The notes under the pieces: model-generated
Told to the model about the DNA's origin: nothing
What the model saw: only the letters and a program-made list of their open reading frames with translations
Database searches by the model: none
Assembly: GCA_047495785.1 (NCBI GenBank)
Contig: JBLDXI010000012.1
Span: 806,001-870,000 of the forward strand
Source of the DNA: Lepidodermella squamata
Taxonomy: Eukaryota; Gastrotricha
Reading direction: 5' to 3'
DNA length: 64,000 nt
In this document: in pieces, positions 23,054 to 33,553 of the stretch
Layout: the number at the start of each line of letters is the position of its first letter
How positions within the stretch are numbered: the first letter of the stretch is position 1
Program-made: the position numbers and the translations under genes

Positions 23054-24070
23054 TCATTTAGCACCACCTCTCTTTCTGCTGATTGATAGCTTTCGCATCA
23101 AGCTTTGCATTTTCTTTGCTCTTGAACTGCTCGTTCTGAGAGGAACGGCTTCTTCGGTCTCAGTGCCAGGGTTTTCAGCATTGTCCTTTGATACTTGACG
23201 ACTCGAACTGGGTTGATCAGCCAAAGCTGGTTTTTCCGATATCTGTTCCTCACTAGAGTGTGGTCGAAACCTTCGGGCGAATCCTTGCGCAGTGGTCGTG
23301 ATGGAACGCGCCGCATTTTCCAGGAAATTAGACCTCATTTTGGTAACGTATGATTGCTGTTCTTCTGGCGTTTCAAGATATTTCAATTTGCCAGTCCTGT
23401 CAATTCGCACAAAGGCACCGCCGTTTTTCTCTAGTAAGACCAATGAGTAGCGCATGTCGCTGTTGGACTTGTAGTGAGGTACGAAATATACGATGATCAC
23501 CCATCTTTCTTCCTCCGGGTTTGGAAGATGAGTCACGCCAACCATCTTGATCTAAAATGAAACGAATGATAATTATCGGCTTTGAAAGCTACTTAACAAT
23601 CACTTACGTGAAAATGTTTGCGTGCTTCGACGGAAGGATGGAAGCTTCCCAAAGCATCTCGGATGACCATTTCATATTGCTGCTTGGAGTTATTTCTGGT
23701 GAATTGCAATCCTTCAGCCCGGCCATCCCTCGTGCATCCGAATACCAGAGCTCCACCGTGCTTCGAATTGAGAAAGCCGTTACCGTGCATCGTTGTTTCT
23801 GCTTTTACTCTCGAGAGCTTGGATGCTAGAAATTAAAAGTATTATAATTACTTTAAATTCCGGTTTGGACAACTTACGGTCTCGGATAGCTGCATATTCA
23901 ATGTACGGCTTTCCCGCAAATCGCCTTGAAAAAAGCTGTTCCCCATGCCGCACCGTCCTAGTATTACCAATGACATCGGCGAGTTTGATTGACCGAGGAG
24001 CCAGTTTGTCCTGTGATGTCGGCGCTTCGGGATTGGCGTTGAATAAAGGCGCCGATGGTCCGTGAAACAT
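23054..24070 (-). CDS. Schlafen AlbA_2-type protein (1)
   Basis: Three exons (24070-23878, 23825-23608, 23551-23054) join in frame. The middle part has the Schlafen AlbA_2 signature: an IEYA strand, then GNGFLNSKHGGALVFGCTRDGRAEGLQF. A beta-rich stretch follows (RWVIIVYFVPHYKSNSDMRYSLVLLEKNGGAFVR). The C-terminus is basic and Ser-rich, ending SRKRGGAK. Mini-Schlafen proteins of nematodes include the PUCH endonuclease subunits that process piRNA precursors; whether this gene does so is unknown. I cannot confirm the acidic catalytic triad. The gene is convergent with P3, whose stop is 111 bp away. It is a tandem paralogue of the gene at 24522-25379. Confidence 0.7.
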
Positions 24071-24300
24071 CTTTGAGTTTTGCAGCGATTCGATAAATGA
24101 TTCGCCTCATTTTTAGTGTGCGGCGGATGAGATTCAATTAAGATGGACCATTCATTTTCACTAATTTCTGATTGTTTTTCGACGTCTTTTGAATTCTTGT
24201 TTTCCTCGTGTTCTAGTGAACGTTCACCCGGAAATGAACCAAGGAAAGGAATTCCTATCTTAGTTATGTGGAAAACATTAGGATTAGAATTGGGAATTGT

Positions 24301-24335
24301 CTTGGGACTAATAGAGAATATCTATTAGTCCCAAG
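24301..24335. repeat. Perfect 15-bp hairpin
   Basis: CTTGGGACTAATAGA is followed by a five-base loop and its exact complement TCTATTAGTCCCAAG. A related CTATTAGTCCCAAG sequence occurs at about 14873-14886. It lies between the two Schlafen genes. It could be a small transposon relic or a transcribed hairpin. Confidence 0.6.
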
Positions 24336-24521
24336 GGAATTGTGCCGTTTAAGTTTTGTTCAATCTTGGGAAATTTCCCCAACAAAATGTTGAGCAAATC
24401 GACTAAATTATTGAGCAACATCTCTCTTCTTGAATTGGAAGTTTTTATTTTTCATCTTTGGCATGGACCTCAAGAGAAACCGACTTTGCGTGTTTATTTC
24501 TGTGGTTTGACTATCATACAA

Positions 24522-25379
24522 TTAAACTTGTTTTCTCGAACTGGTTTTACCAGCCAAGCCACTGTTCTTGGATTTTTGATCAACTTCAACATCTGATTCT
24601 GAGCGAAATCGTCGAACGAGGTTTTGAGCGGAATGTGAAATGGAACGCGCAGCTCGTACGAAGAGTTTTGCTTTAGCTTTGACGAACGAGCTCTGCTCTC
24701 TGGGCGTTCGGAGATGTATCATCTGACCAGTATTGTCGTCCCGGACGTAGGCTTCACCGTTTTTCTTCATTAAGACCAACGAATAACCCTCATTGCTGTT
24801 GGGCGCGTGATGGGGGTAGAAAAATATCATTACCACCCAGAATTTTACACCTGGCTCGCCATGCTCGCAGTGCGTCACGGGGACTTTCTTGATCTAAAAT
24901 AAAGAAAAATTGAGACATAACCGCCCATATTACTGGTCCCCGTGCCTTACTTGATAGTGCTCATTTAATTGAACAGGCGGTACGAAATCTCTCATAGCCT
25001 CTTGAATGGCAGTATCGCATCGTTGAACATCGTTTTCATCAACAAATTGCAACCCTTCAGCTCTACCGTCAGGCGTACATCCAAATACCAAAGCGCCACC
25101 GTACTTTGAGTTAAGAAATCCGTTAGCGATACTCGCTGTTACGTGTTTCATCACAGTCAAAGTGTAGTGCGATGCTGAAAATCGATAATAATATAGAAAG
25201 AGATTTAGGAAATCAAGTTGGGAACCTGGAATAACAGCGTATTCGATGTATGGTTTTTCTTTGAATCGGATTGTGAATAAAGAATACCCATATCTCACGC
25301 TTTGAATTTGATTAATAGCAGGGATAAGTTCGGAGGGTCGGATAGCCGATATTTCGCTGATTCGCTGTCCGTTGATCAT
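24522..25379 (-). CDS. Schlafen AlbA_2-type protein (2)
   Basis: Paralogue of the preceding Schlafen gene on the same strand. Exon 1 runs from the ATG at 25379 to about 25229 (ending YIEYAVIP). The short intron GTTCCC...GATTTTCAG keeps the frame, although the region also reads through. Exon 2 has ANGFLNSKYGGALVFGCTPDGRAEGLQF, the Schlafen AlbA_2 core. Exon 3 begins IKKVPVTHCEHG and contains VVMIFFYPHHAPNSNEGYSLVLMKKNGEAYVRDD. The C-terminus is basic (SRKQV end) and shorter than in paralogue 1. Shared exon structure shows tandem duplication. Nuclease activity is possible from family membership but is not shown here. Confidence 0.7.
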
Positions 25380-25690
25380 GGTAGATCTTTGAACTCAACA
25401 AAAGCCGGGGAAGTTGGAACAGTTTCGAAATAATCATGCGGAACAAATAAATATTTATGCTGGATCATTTATTTTCACACTCATCCTTGTTATCTGACTC
25501 TTTCTGCTTTTGGCGTTATCAATTTACATATCCATGTCCATTTAGAACAAACCAATCTCCAATCTCTTTGAGGTCTATAAGAAAAAGGTGCTTCAAAGGT
25601 CTATTTAAGGCTCGATACTGATCTTGATGTTAAAGCCTAAAATCCGAAGCTGCATGTCGCAGGCATTGAATACTTATTGATTCCTTTTTC

Positions 25691-25697
25691 TACGTCA
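25691..25697. promoter_or_regulatory. TACGTCA motif upstream of P4
   Basis: TACGTCA lies about 345 bp before the P4 start. The inverse TGACGTA lies at 25955-25961, about 80 bp before it. P1 and P2 carry the same element. A GC-to-AT background makes chance occurrence of two copies unlikely but not impossible. Confidence 0.4.
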
Positions 25698-26041
25698 CGT
25701 TGACAATTCTCACAAATGTCTGTTTTGAAAAGGAAGACAGTCAAATTCTTTCGCTCTGACATGATTGCTATTGTGGTCGTAATCGCAGAAAAAGGGGATG
25801 GCAGTGCGAGTTTAATGGTAGCTTCCGCTTTCAGCTTTTCAGGATGTTACCTGCATTTGTTGCCTTTCACTTCCATACAAAAGTGTGTGCTCGACAGGCA
25901 TAAAGAATTCTGGCTTCTTTGTTCAACAGATGCAAAAAATGGTCACGTTTGCGGTGACGTAGCCCAGTTGACTACTTATAAAGTATCCCTTTCTTGCCAT
26001 TTATTCAACATTCAACTACTCTGTTCATTCTTTTGTTGAAG

Positions 26042-27206
26042 ATGAGATTAATTTTATCTACACTAGTTTCCGCTCTGAGCATCTTCATCGCCCAAGGTAA
26101 GCGATATTTCTGCAACCTTTGATGGACTTTGAATGATTTCCCCCAGGTGCTCCGACCGCTAACCTTGGCGACGATATCACCCTCCCTGGTTTCAATTCTT
26201 CAACATGGCCCAATAACATAGTTCCATACGCCATTGATGCTAAATATGAAGACTACGAAAAGCGTAGAATCGAAGATGCGATCGCTATTTTGAACTCCCA
26301 AGAAACGTGCGTGCAGTTCAGACCGAAAGAAGATGATGATGAAAACTGGATCAACTTCGTCCAAGCCCCTGTGAACTGCGTCTCAAAATACATTGGTTTC
26401 GCAGGTGTTGGAGCCCAAGACATTTCCATGGCGCCTGACTGCTCAACTCCCAGGTTCATCTTCTGGGTCTTGCTTCAAGCCCTAGGTCTGCCAGCGGAAC
26501 ACATGCGTCCCGATCGTGACGACTACGTCACCGTGAACTGGAACAACATCGATCCCACCTACAAACAGGCATTCAAGAAATATGCTTGGATCGACGCTCG
26601 TCTTACCGCCCTGGAGTACATGTACGATTCTCGCCTTCACTACGCATCAGACCGATTTGTCAAGTCCCGTGGCCTCAAGTCGATTGTTCGCATCGACGAC
26701 GAGAATGCCGAGCTGGGCAATCCAGTCGCTCCGACCTCTGGCGATTACAAGAAGCTGAGAGCTCTCTATTGCGTAGATGGTGGTCCCGATATGGACACAA
26801 CAACGGAAGGCGCAATTACCATCCCTGTTCCAGTTGATGGCGGTGGCATGGGAACTAGAACTGCCCGCCCTGGCGTTCCGGATGGCATCTGGGCGCTTTG
26901 GGAGAACTTACCTTCAAGCAGAAATGCTAAGAATACCCTGGACTACGATGAGATGGTATTTTGCTATTTCCGAAAATGTCATACTAATATCTAGCTTAAT
27001 CACTTTTTCAGTGTAAATGCCTACCCCGTCCATCTCGCACCAACACCTGTGATGATGGTTTCGGCTTCCAATGGCTTAGCATGGCAGAAAACTGCATCAA
27101 GAACGCTACCCATGACATTTGCCAATGCGAAACGTACAACATCCTCAAGGGTTGCTCTTGCGAAGTGAAGGGCAATGCTTGCAACAAGATATGCAGAAAG
27201 CTGTGA
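26042..27206 (+). CDS. Secreted astacin-like protein without catalytic site (P4)
   Basis: Three exons (26042-26096, 26147-26955, 27012-27206) join in frame. The signal peptide is MRLILSTLVSALSIFIAQG. The astacin-like part begins LPGFNSSTWPNNIVPYAID. It has FNS-type spacing to CVQFRPKEDDDENW, RPDRDDYVTVNWNNI, YMYDSRLHY and LRALYC. The zinc site WVLLQALGLPAEH again lacks all three His and the Glu. A short linker is followed by a cysteine-rich tail, CKCLPRPSRTNTC...CQCETY...CSCEVKGNAC...CRKL. The last exon's 3' end is about 30 bp from the convergent channel gene E. Codon use is more GC3-biased than in P1 and P2, consistent with higher expression. Confidence 0.85.
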
Positions 27207-27237
27207 ATATGAACAATGATGCAAATCATATGACTTT

Positions 27238-28726
27238 TTAATAGCAAAATAAGTTGTCCCCGGTAGGAGTAATAATACACCGATAGCACATGTCCCACTG
27301 CAATAGAGGTTGAAAGTAAATCAAGTTGAAAAAACGAAATGTTGACGAAGTGGAATTTGAGGCGTCAAAAGATTTAGCCTCAAAACTATCTTTGTAAAGC
27401 AGAACTATCACCATAGAAGGAATCAGAATTATTGAGATGTAGAATACCAATCCAACAGTGTTTGCTATCTTCAGTCGCCGCTTGTTCATGAACCAACACT
27501 TATCGCCTCTGGGGGAGGGGTCATTCAAAATAGCAGCAAGGCGAGTTAGGAATGCTGCATAAATCTAAAAACTACATAAGCTGGATTCTTCGACTGAAAA
27601 CTTAAAATTTACCGTTGTAACGCAGGTCAAAATGAAATACGCAATAATCAGCTGGCGGAATATTAAAGTAGAACAGCCTTGAATATCGAATAAAGTTTTA
27701 CCCAGCAGACCAGAGGCATGTTCGACATATTACTGAAGGCCTTGCCAACTGTGTTGTCGATATTTCCGTAGATTACTATGGAAATTAGATGAAAACGGAA
27801 GTTATCAAGTTTCAAACCCAAAGACTCACCATATAGTGCGAGAACTATGTTAAAAGCAACTGTTAGCATTTCTCCATTCGAAGCTAAGAAAATGGCTATT
27901 CCACTGATTGCTAGAAGCAACAGCGGCGTGAAGAACGTGTAAACGTAGAATTCGTATCGCCGCTCAATCAAAAAGTGATAATTGAGCATTTCAATCGGTT
28001 TCGCCTCGCCATTTAGAATTTCAATCTTCTCAATTCTGCTTCCAAGCCACCGCCAATCAAGACTCTCCAGATAGAACTGAAATGCAAATCATCAGATAAG
28101 AAAATGTATCGATTGAAAGTTACAGCTCCACAAATCGGTCCAATATGAGCCATGTCGAAATTCATGATGTAATTGTCCCAAGCATTTGTAATTGAAAACA
28201 TGCAATCTTGAATGTCGAAAGGGTAAGCGTAGATGTTCAAGTCGCAAGTGAGATGAAAGTCATGCATAATCCGCATAGATGCAGTGCCGTACATGCTGAT
28301 ATCAAGTGGAGCTTGCGCGTAAACTGCAATCCAATCTAGCAATAGATACCAAATAAGAGATTGCTTGATTTTCTCAAGTGAAATGCCACCTCTTTGATTT
28401 TGCATGTTTGTAAATGCGATTTTAGGCAGCCACACCTTCTCTTTCGGCTTTTTCACTGCGAAGCCTGTCGAAAATGCAGCGGAGCTTAGATTCATCACCG
28501 AAAGCGGCCAACTTAATTCGATCATAGCCACAACAGAGACGGTCTGAGTTACTTCGTCCATGCCATTGATAGCTGTGATCGCTAGTTTTGTCCCCAACTC
28601 AACAGTGCCAGTTACCGGATCAATCGGGGGTACGTATATGTTGAAATATTGTGGATATTCGTCACTGAGAACATCCCCTGAAACATGACCTGCTCCCAAT
28701 GTGAAAATAACGGTTAAAATCCACAT
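27238..28726 (-). CDS. Cys-loop ligand-gated ion channel subunit, type 1-like (E)
   Basis: The signal peptide starts at the ATG 28724-28726 (MWILTVIFTLGAGHVSG). The extracellular domain has NIYVPPIDP, GMDEVTQTVSV and VWLPKI. A long region leads to the Cys-loop TCDLNIYAYPFDIQDC, an exact C-x13-C. M1-M2 lies in the exon near 27989-27830. M2 follows NGEMLTVAFNIVLALYG, like the type 1 genes A and C rather than the Phe-rich type 2. The last exon (27528-27238) encodes M4 (TVGLVFYISIILIPSMVIVLL) and a tail with CYRC. M2 has Met in place of the usual Lys at the 0' position. The start lies about 30 bp after the stop of F, with a TTATCTTTTAG acceptor just before ATG. It is probably the downstream gene of an operon. 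Confidence 0.85.
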
Positions 28727-28758
28727 TAAGAGCCTAAAAGATAACGAAAAAATATTTA
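28727..28758 (-). promoter_or_regulatory. Probable trans-splice acceptor between channel genes F and E
   Basis: Read on the minus strand, the F stop codon is followed by ATATTTTTTCG, then TTATCTTTTAG, then GCTCTTAATG, the E start. A canonical 3' splice site with no upstream donor in the same frame, 6 bases before an ATG and 20-30 bases after a stop, is what an operon joined by trans-splicing looks like. No spliced-leader gene is visible in the window. Confidence 0.55.
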
Positions 28759-31396
28759 ACAGTTGTAAGCCTTATTTCCGTTCAAGTTATCTAGGTAACA
28801 AATCCTGCAAGTTGCAGAATCATCAGCCGGACGAAAATAAGTAGCGTTTCGAAAACTGAACGTAATGTTATTTTCTCTGTTCCGAATCAACTTCCAATCC
28901 TCTCCGATGGTCATTGTGAAATCAATGCCGTAAATAAAGTTCACGGTCGTTACTGATGCTAGGTATAGGACCAGGCCTAGATCGTTGGCAAATATCAGCC
29001 ACTTCTTCCAAGACTTCTTCGCCTGTTTCCTGTTAGAAAACTGAACGATGATAGCGCAGTGTAAGGAAGCTGCTACTGAAATTCCGTAAACAACCAGAAG
29101 GTACTGTGTAATTGAAAGCAAATCATTAAATAATGTCGAGTGTGTTCCAAGACGTACATTGTACACATAAGGCATGTGAATTGAAGACGGCGGCAAATCC
29201 GCTCCGATTGCAGTGAAAATGAAGAAGAAGGTGAGAAGGACAGTGAAACAAACGCTGAGTTTTTCCCCGCTCCAAGGGTCTAGAACGAATGCCGTACAGC
29301 CGATGTAACTCAGTAGGATTGTAGGAGTGATTATGCTGTAAACCGAACAAATTGATGGCAAAGAGTTGGACTAGAATTAGCTACCTCAAAACGTAGAATA
29401 AAGGCCTACGTGCCAGTACCACTTCATATCTAGGTATATGGAATAGTTACCGTCATTTGGGGCAAAATGAACCTTTGGGGCTAATTGGCCAAAAATTGAG
29501 GTTTTCACATTTTTATCGATAGCTCAAAAACTACACGGTAAAACTTCACAAAAATTTACGGGGACGATTATCAACAAGCCTTTTACAAGCCTGTAAATTT
29601 TCAGCCAGGTATGTCCCGAAATGAGGTCACAGCATGTTGTTGTTTAAAGGTGAGTTTAGGGAGGTAAAAAAGACTCCTCTAAATTGAATTACCTGGAGCC
29701 AATCACGAGGTTTGATGTTCAGATGAAATTTTTTCCTTCGACCATTTTCGTCGTAGATGACAGCAAAAAAAACCGCGACCCCAGGCGATGCACAGGTATG
29801 GCTAGGTGATTGTGGCCAAATTACCCCATGGAAAACTCAATGATGGGGGCTAATTGGCCACCCTTATCCTTATAATGGGTTTTTAATATTTGATGATTGT
29901 GAGGGTTGAATGGTCGAGTGGTTGTGATGCGTCATCAGAGCTTGCGAGTGATCTGATGAGCGACGGTTCGAATCCTCATAAAGCAGCATTTTTTTGCTCC
30001 GCACTTAATTTTTTTAATTTTTTCTGTTAATTTTCCATTTTAATTATTCCACTAACACCACGTATCCCGGGCATTTCTTTTGTTCGGGAGGCGTTTAAAA
30101 GTTGCTCAGCAGTAAAACTATCAGAAAAAACGGAGAAACTAATTAAAAATTATTAGTAAAATGGACAATTAAAACCAAAGATTAAAAAATTAAGTGCGGA
30201 GCAAAAAAATGCTGCTTTATGAGGATTCGAACCGTCGCTCATCAGATCACTCGCAAGCTCTGATGACGCATCACAACCACTCGACCATTCAACCCTCACA
30301 ATCACTAAATATTAAAAACCCATTATAAGGATAAGGGTGGCCAATTAGCCCCAAAACACCTGTCCAATTTGCCCCAAACCTGGGGCAAAATGAGCTTCCT
30401 ATAAAATCGGAATCAGGACCCTCTGAAACGTGTAAAAATGCGAAAAAATCAGGGGGTAATTTTTTTCCCGCGGCCATTTTGCCCCAATTTACGGTATAAG
30501 GGTATAGCTGCGGAGATTGTTGAAGAAGCTTACCTGTAGTAACTTAACTTCTCTTGCCTTTTGCCGCTAGATTCGAACACAGCTTGAAACGCTCGAGATC
30601 CGAGGAGGTCCCATTGTTGGCTCACAGTTATCGAATCGGTACAAATAGGCCTTGTGACGCTGGAGGGGAGAAAATTTGTTGCTTAACAATTTTCATGAAG
30701 GAGGAAAAATGATGCCTTTCTTCAAACAGAACAAAAGGAATCTCAGCCGCCAAGCCAAGATCCATAGCGCAGACCTTGAAAGAAGAGACGAAATGCTGTA
30801 GTTGGCGAGGTCAATTTACAAACCTGAATATCCCAAGGAAAATACTCCAGAGCTAAATTGCACGAAATTTCATGCACCATATAGAATGACCAAAATACAG
30901 AGCCATCACTGTAAACCAGCATTGAAGCTGATCCGATAGAATCAGATAAATCGGCTGAATTCAACATATTCCGTATGATGATGCTATTAAGGAGAATTTA
31001 ATCAGTCATCTCCTGCTTTCTGAGTCTTCACGGTTACCTCGGGGTCCATAATTTGTCGCTCGCAGCTGGTACGCTTATAGTAGGGACAGCACATATCGGA
31101 GAGATATCATCCCATCTGTAAGTAGGTGCAGCCCATGAAAACGCGTTCAGCGCTAGTATTTTGAGGGTATGTGATCTTTCATCAACCCCAACGATTGATC
31201 CAATCCACAGAGTTGGGTATATGTAAGTAAGATAGTTATCGCCCAGAGGTCGAACGCTAGGTCCATCCGAAATGAACTTAGCCATGTGATCACTAGTGTT
31301 TTTCAGTAGCAAGTGAGTGATCGTCACATTTTCGCCGCACTCATCGGAGCAAGCGAAACGTAGAGCTAAGATGAAGGCAACAATTATCAAGCTCAT
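28756..31396 (-). CDS. Cys-loop ligand-gated ion channel subunit, type 2-like (F)
   Basis: Exon 1 (31396-31038) has a signal peptide, then IYPTLWIGSIVGVDERSHTLKI and KLWTP. Exon 2 (about 30988-30824) reads IIIRNMLNSADLSDSIGS and enters the Cys-loop SCNLALEYFPWDIQ, completed as VC in exon 3, an exact C-x13-C. Further exons lead to the M1 end (PLFYVL, ending near 29385). The exon from about 29346 encodes SIITPTILLSYIG, then SGEKLSVCFTVLLTFFFIFTAI, the type 2 Phe-rich M2, and PPSSIHMPYVY. M4 and a tail with CRICYLDN end at 28756. The intron between about 30530 and 29431 is about 1.1 kb, far longer than usual, because it holds an inverted-repeat transposon. The frame is intact around it, so the gene is likely functional. 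Confidence 0.8.
29448..30496. mobile_element. Foldback MITE-like element in an intron of channel gene F
   Basis: The ends are TTACCGTCATTTGGGGCAAA and, on the other strand, ATACCGTAAATTGGGGCAAA, giving terminal inverted repeats of about 22 bp. Both ends abut TA, the target of Tc1/mariner-type transposons. Inside is a large palindrome: 29846-30018 and 30180-30352 are near-perfect inverted copies of about 173 bp. Each arm contains a tRNA-like segment with an A-box-like TGGTCGAGTGG and a B-box GGTTCGAATCC. No transposase is present. The left end lies about 17 bp from the intron's 3' splice site. Confidence 0.7.
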
Positions 31397-31859
31397 ATTG
31401 TCGGTCCAACGAGCATCCGAATGTCTTTCTAGCTGAAGATGAAATATAAGTTATTTTTGTTTGTATCTCATTTACCGCCCAGGTATATAACAGATTTCTT
31501 TCACGGCTTGCAATCGATTCTTTCGTTGAGAACCGAGTTTGTTAGTTAGGTGGGTTTAGTTTTAGTAGGGCAAGCCTCAAGAGCGATTTCATTCTTCTAT
31601 ACTGATCGAAAAATAAACTGGTCGATTGAATTTGATAGCCAATAACTTCATAATGAGTTTCCGTTGAATCATTTTCAAATTCTCGAGTTCATTGATTATT
31701 TGAGACTTTTAAAGCAAGTATCGGCAGCTTTTATCGGTTGAACTTCAGCGTGAGTGACAAGGCAACAATCCATTATTTATTCATCACGTGAGTTGAGAGC
31801 GTTTGAAAGCTTTTAACCTATGGATTTTCGAATAAAAACATCAATGCGAAAACACAAGC

Positions 31860-32912
31860 TTGCAAATCGAGAAAATGGCATCCGCAGCACCACAGCAAAA
31901 TGAGAACAAACCTTCCGCTCGCCCGAGGGAAGACATCGCGATGGAGATTATGGCTCCGCCTGGAAGTGCCAGAATGACCGCAATTCCGAACTCAGCAATG
32001 CCACCGCAATCTGCCTATCCATCGGCTCCGCCTCCGTCAGCTTACCCGCCCCAGAGTCCTGTTCCCCATTCGGCATACCTGCAGCCACCAGCTCCAGCGA
32101 TAACAGTCAATTTGAACGTTCCGTCATCTGGAAGGGGCGAAACGTCGATATCTATCGACAAAGCTTCAGGATTGAGCACGCCTGATTTCGCGCCCCTTTA
32201 CTCAACTTCTGCTCTGTCAAGATCTTGCCCGTTACATGGCGGAGCTCATTGTATGTGTAATACAGCAACTATCCCAACGGATTACCCGCCAGCGTACAGC
32301 CCAGCCCCGGGTCCAGTCATCATGTCCGCACGGCCTGGCTATGCTGCTCAGAGTCCGATGTTAGGAAATCAGGCTACACCACGAACTTACGTGAATGGAA
32401 GTGGTTGGGTTACTGTTGGGCAAACTCTCCATAATCTGGAAAGAACCGCAAGATGCTACGCGATTGCTGCACTGATTGTCAGCATGTTCTCCGTGGTTAC
32501 ACTGATGTGTTCCGTACCAGCTATCATTATGGCTTGCAAGAGAAATGCAACAGCACAACACTACAGCACTGCTAAAATTCTGGCGATTGTTGCCCTTGTA
32601 AGTCTGTTCTTTTTTACTCAATAAGGAATAGGCATTTGCTTTTGCTCTTAGGTATTTTCTGGAATCGCCATTCTTGGCTGGGTGATTGCGATATCAGTTT
32701 ACTATAACGTCATGTATGGCATTGCAGTTGGCTATGGCTATTCCTCTGGATCTGGAAGTGTCTACGGCAGCTCTTACTCGACTTCTCGCTGTTCCTCGAC
32801 GTACTATTGCGGATCTGACTACAGCTATTGCCGAAGTAACTACTACTCCTACACGAGCTGCATCAGCTCGTTTTGGGGCTGCTCGTCGAAATGCTGCAAT
32901 TGCTTGTTTTGA
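31860..32912 (+). CDS. Proline-rich two-pass membrane protein
   Basis: Two exons (31860-32597 and 32652-32912), with a 54-bp intron inside the second hydrophobic segment. The N-terminal half is Pro/Ser/Ala-rich, with YPSAPPPSAYPP repeats and a PPAY motif that could bind WW domains. It also has a Cys/His patch, CPLHGGAHCMC. Two hydrophobic segments follow: AIAALIVSMFSVVTLMCSVPAIIMAC, and AKILAIVALVFSGIAILGWVIAISVYY. The tail is Ser/Tyr/Cys-rich (SYCRSNYYSYTSC...CCNCLF). The architecture recalls CD225/dispanin proteins (Pro-rich N-terminus, two hydrophobic helices joined by a short basic loop), but I cannot confirm homology. An in-frame ATG five codons downstream is an alternative start. Confidence 0.65.
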
Positions 32913-33553
32913 ACCCTTTTTGACTTATTGATTACTTCTTTCAGCTTCAGTGATTTCACTTCACTTTAATCCCCGACTCAACACGTGGGCTGATCGCACT
33001 ATATTCTATTATGTTATGCATTCATATGTCCATGCGTGACGCAGACCAAAAATTGAACTATCGATTTTCTTCGAAATATCCTAATCCTGAGGATTAAGAT
33101 CATTTTGCTTGACGATATGCCTTGAGATAGGTATTGAATATTTGGTCTAAAAGCTGATTATTCAACGAATAAGATAATAATACAAGAAGATAATGCCCTT
33201 GTTCTTATGTGTCCGGATACTTTAGTTTTCTGAATTTCGCAAGCTACGTAATGAAAGAATTCCGGCCGCCTACTTGGTATACTGCAGATAACAAGCCACT
33301 TCGAGATAGGCTTTAACTTTGATCACGGACCTTGCAGTCATCGCAGTTTGGCACACATACTTTTATGCTAAGCCATTGTGTAGAAGAGCAGCAAAAAATG
33401 CACATTTTCAGGCCCGCCTACGTTACGGCTCTGCGCGCGCTCCTATTGGTCAGCTCATTTTGAACTGAAATCAAAGGGCAATCTATGAATTTCACGTCGG
33501 CTTTTACATCAAATTGAAGTAAATTGAATTCTCTATCGATTGAATATAGATTT

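Noticed and set aside
29880-30000. A functional tRNA-Ser/Leu in the foldback element
   Set aside because: A- and B-box are good but the T-stem and anticodon arm do not pair properly; it is tRNA-like only.
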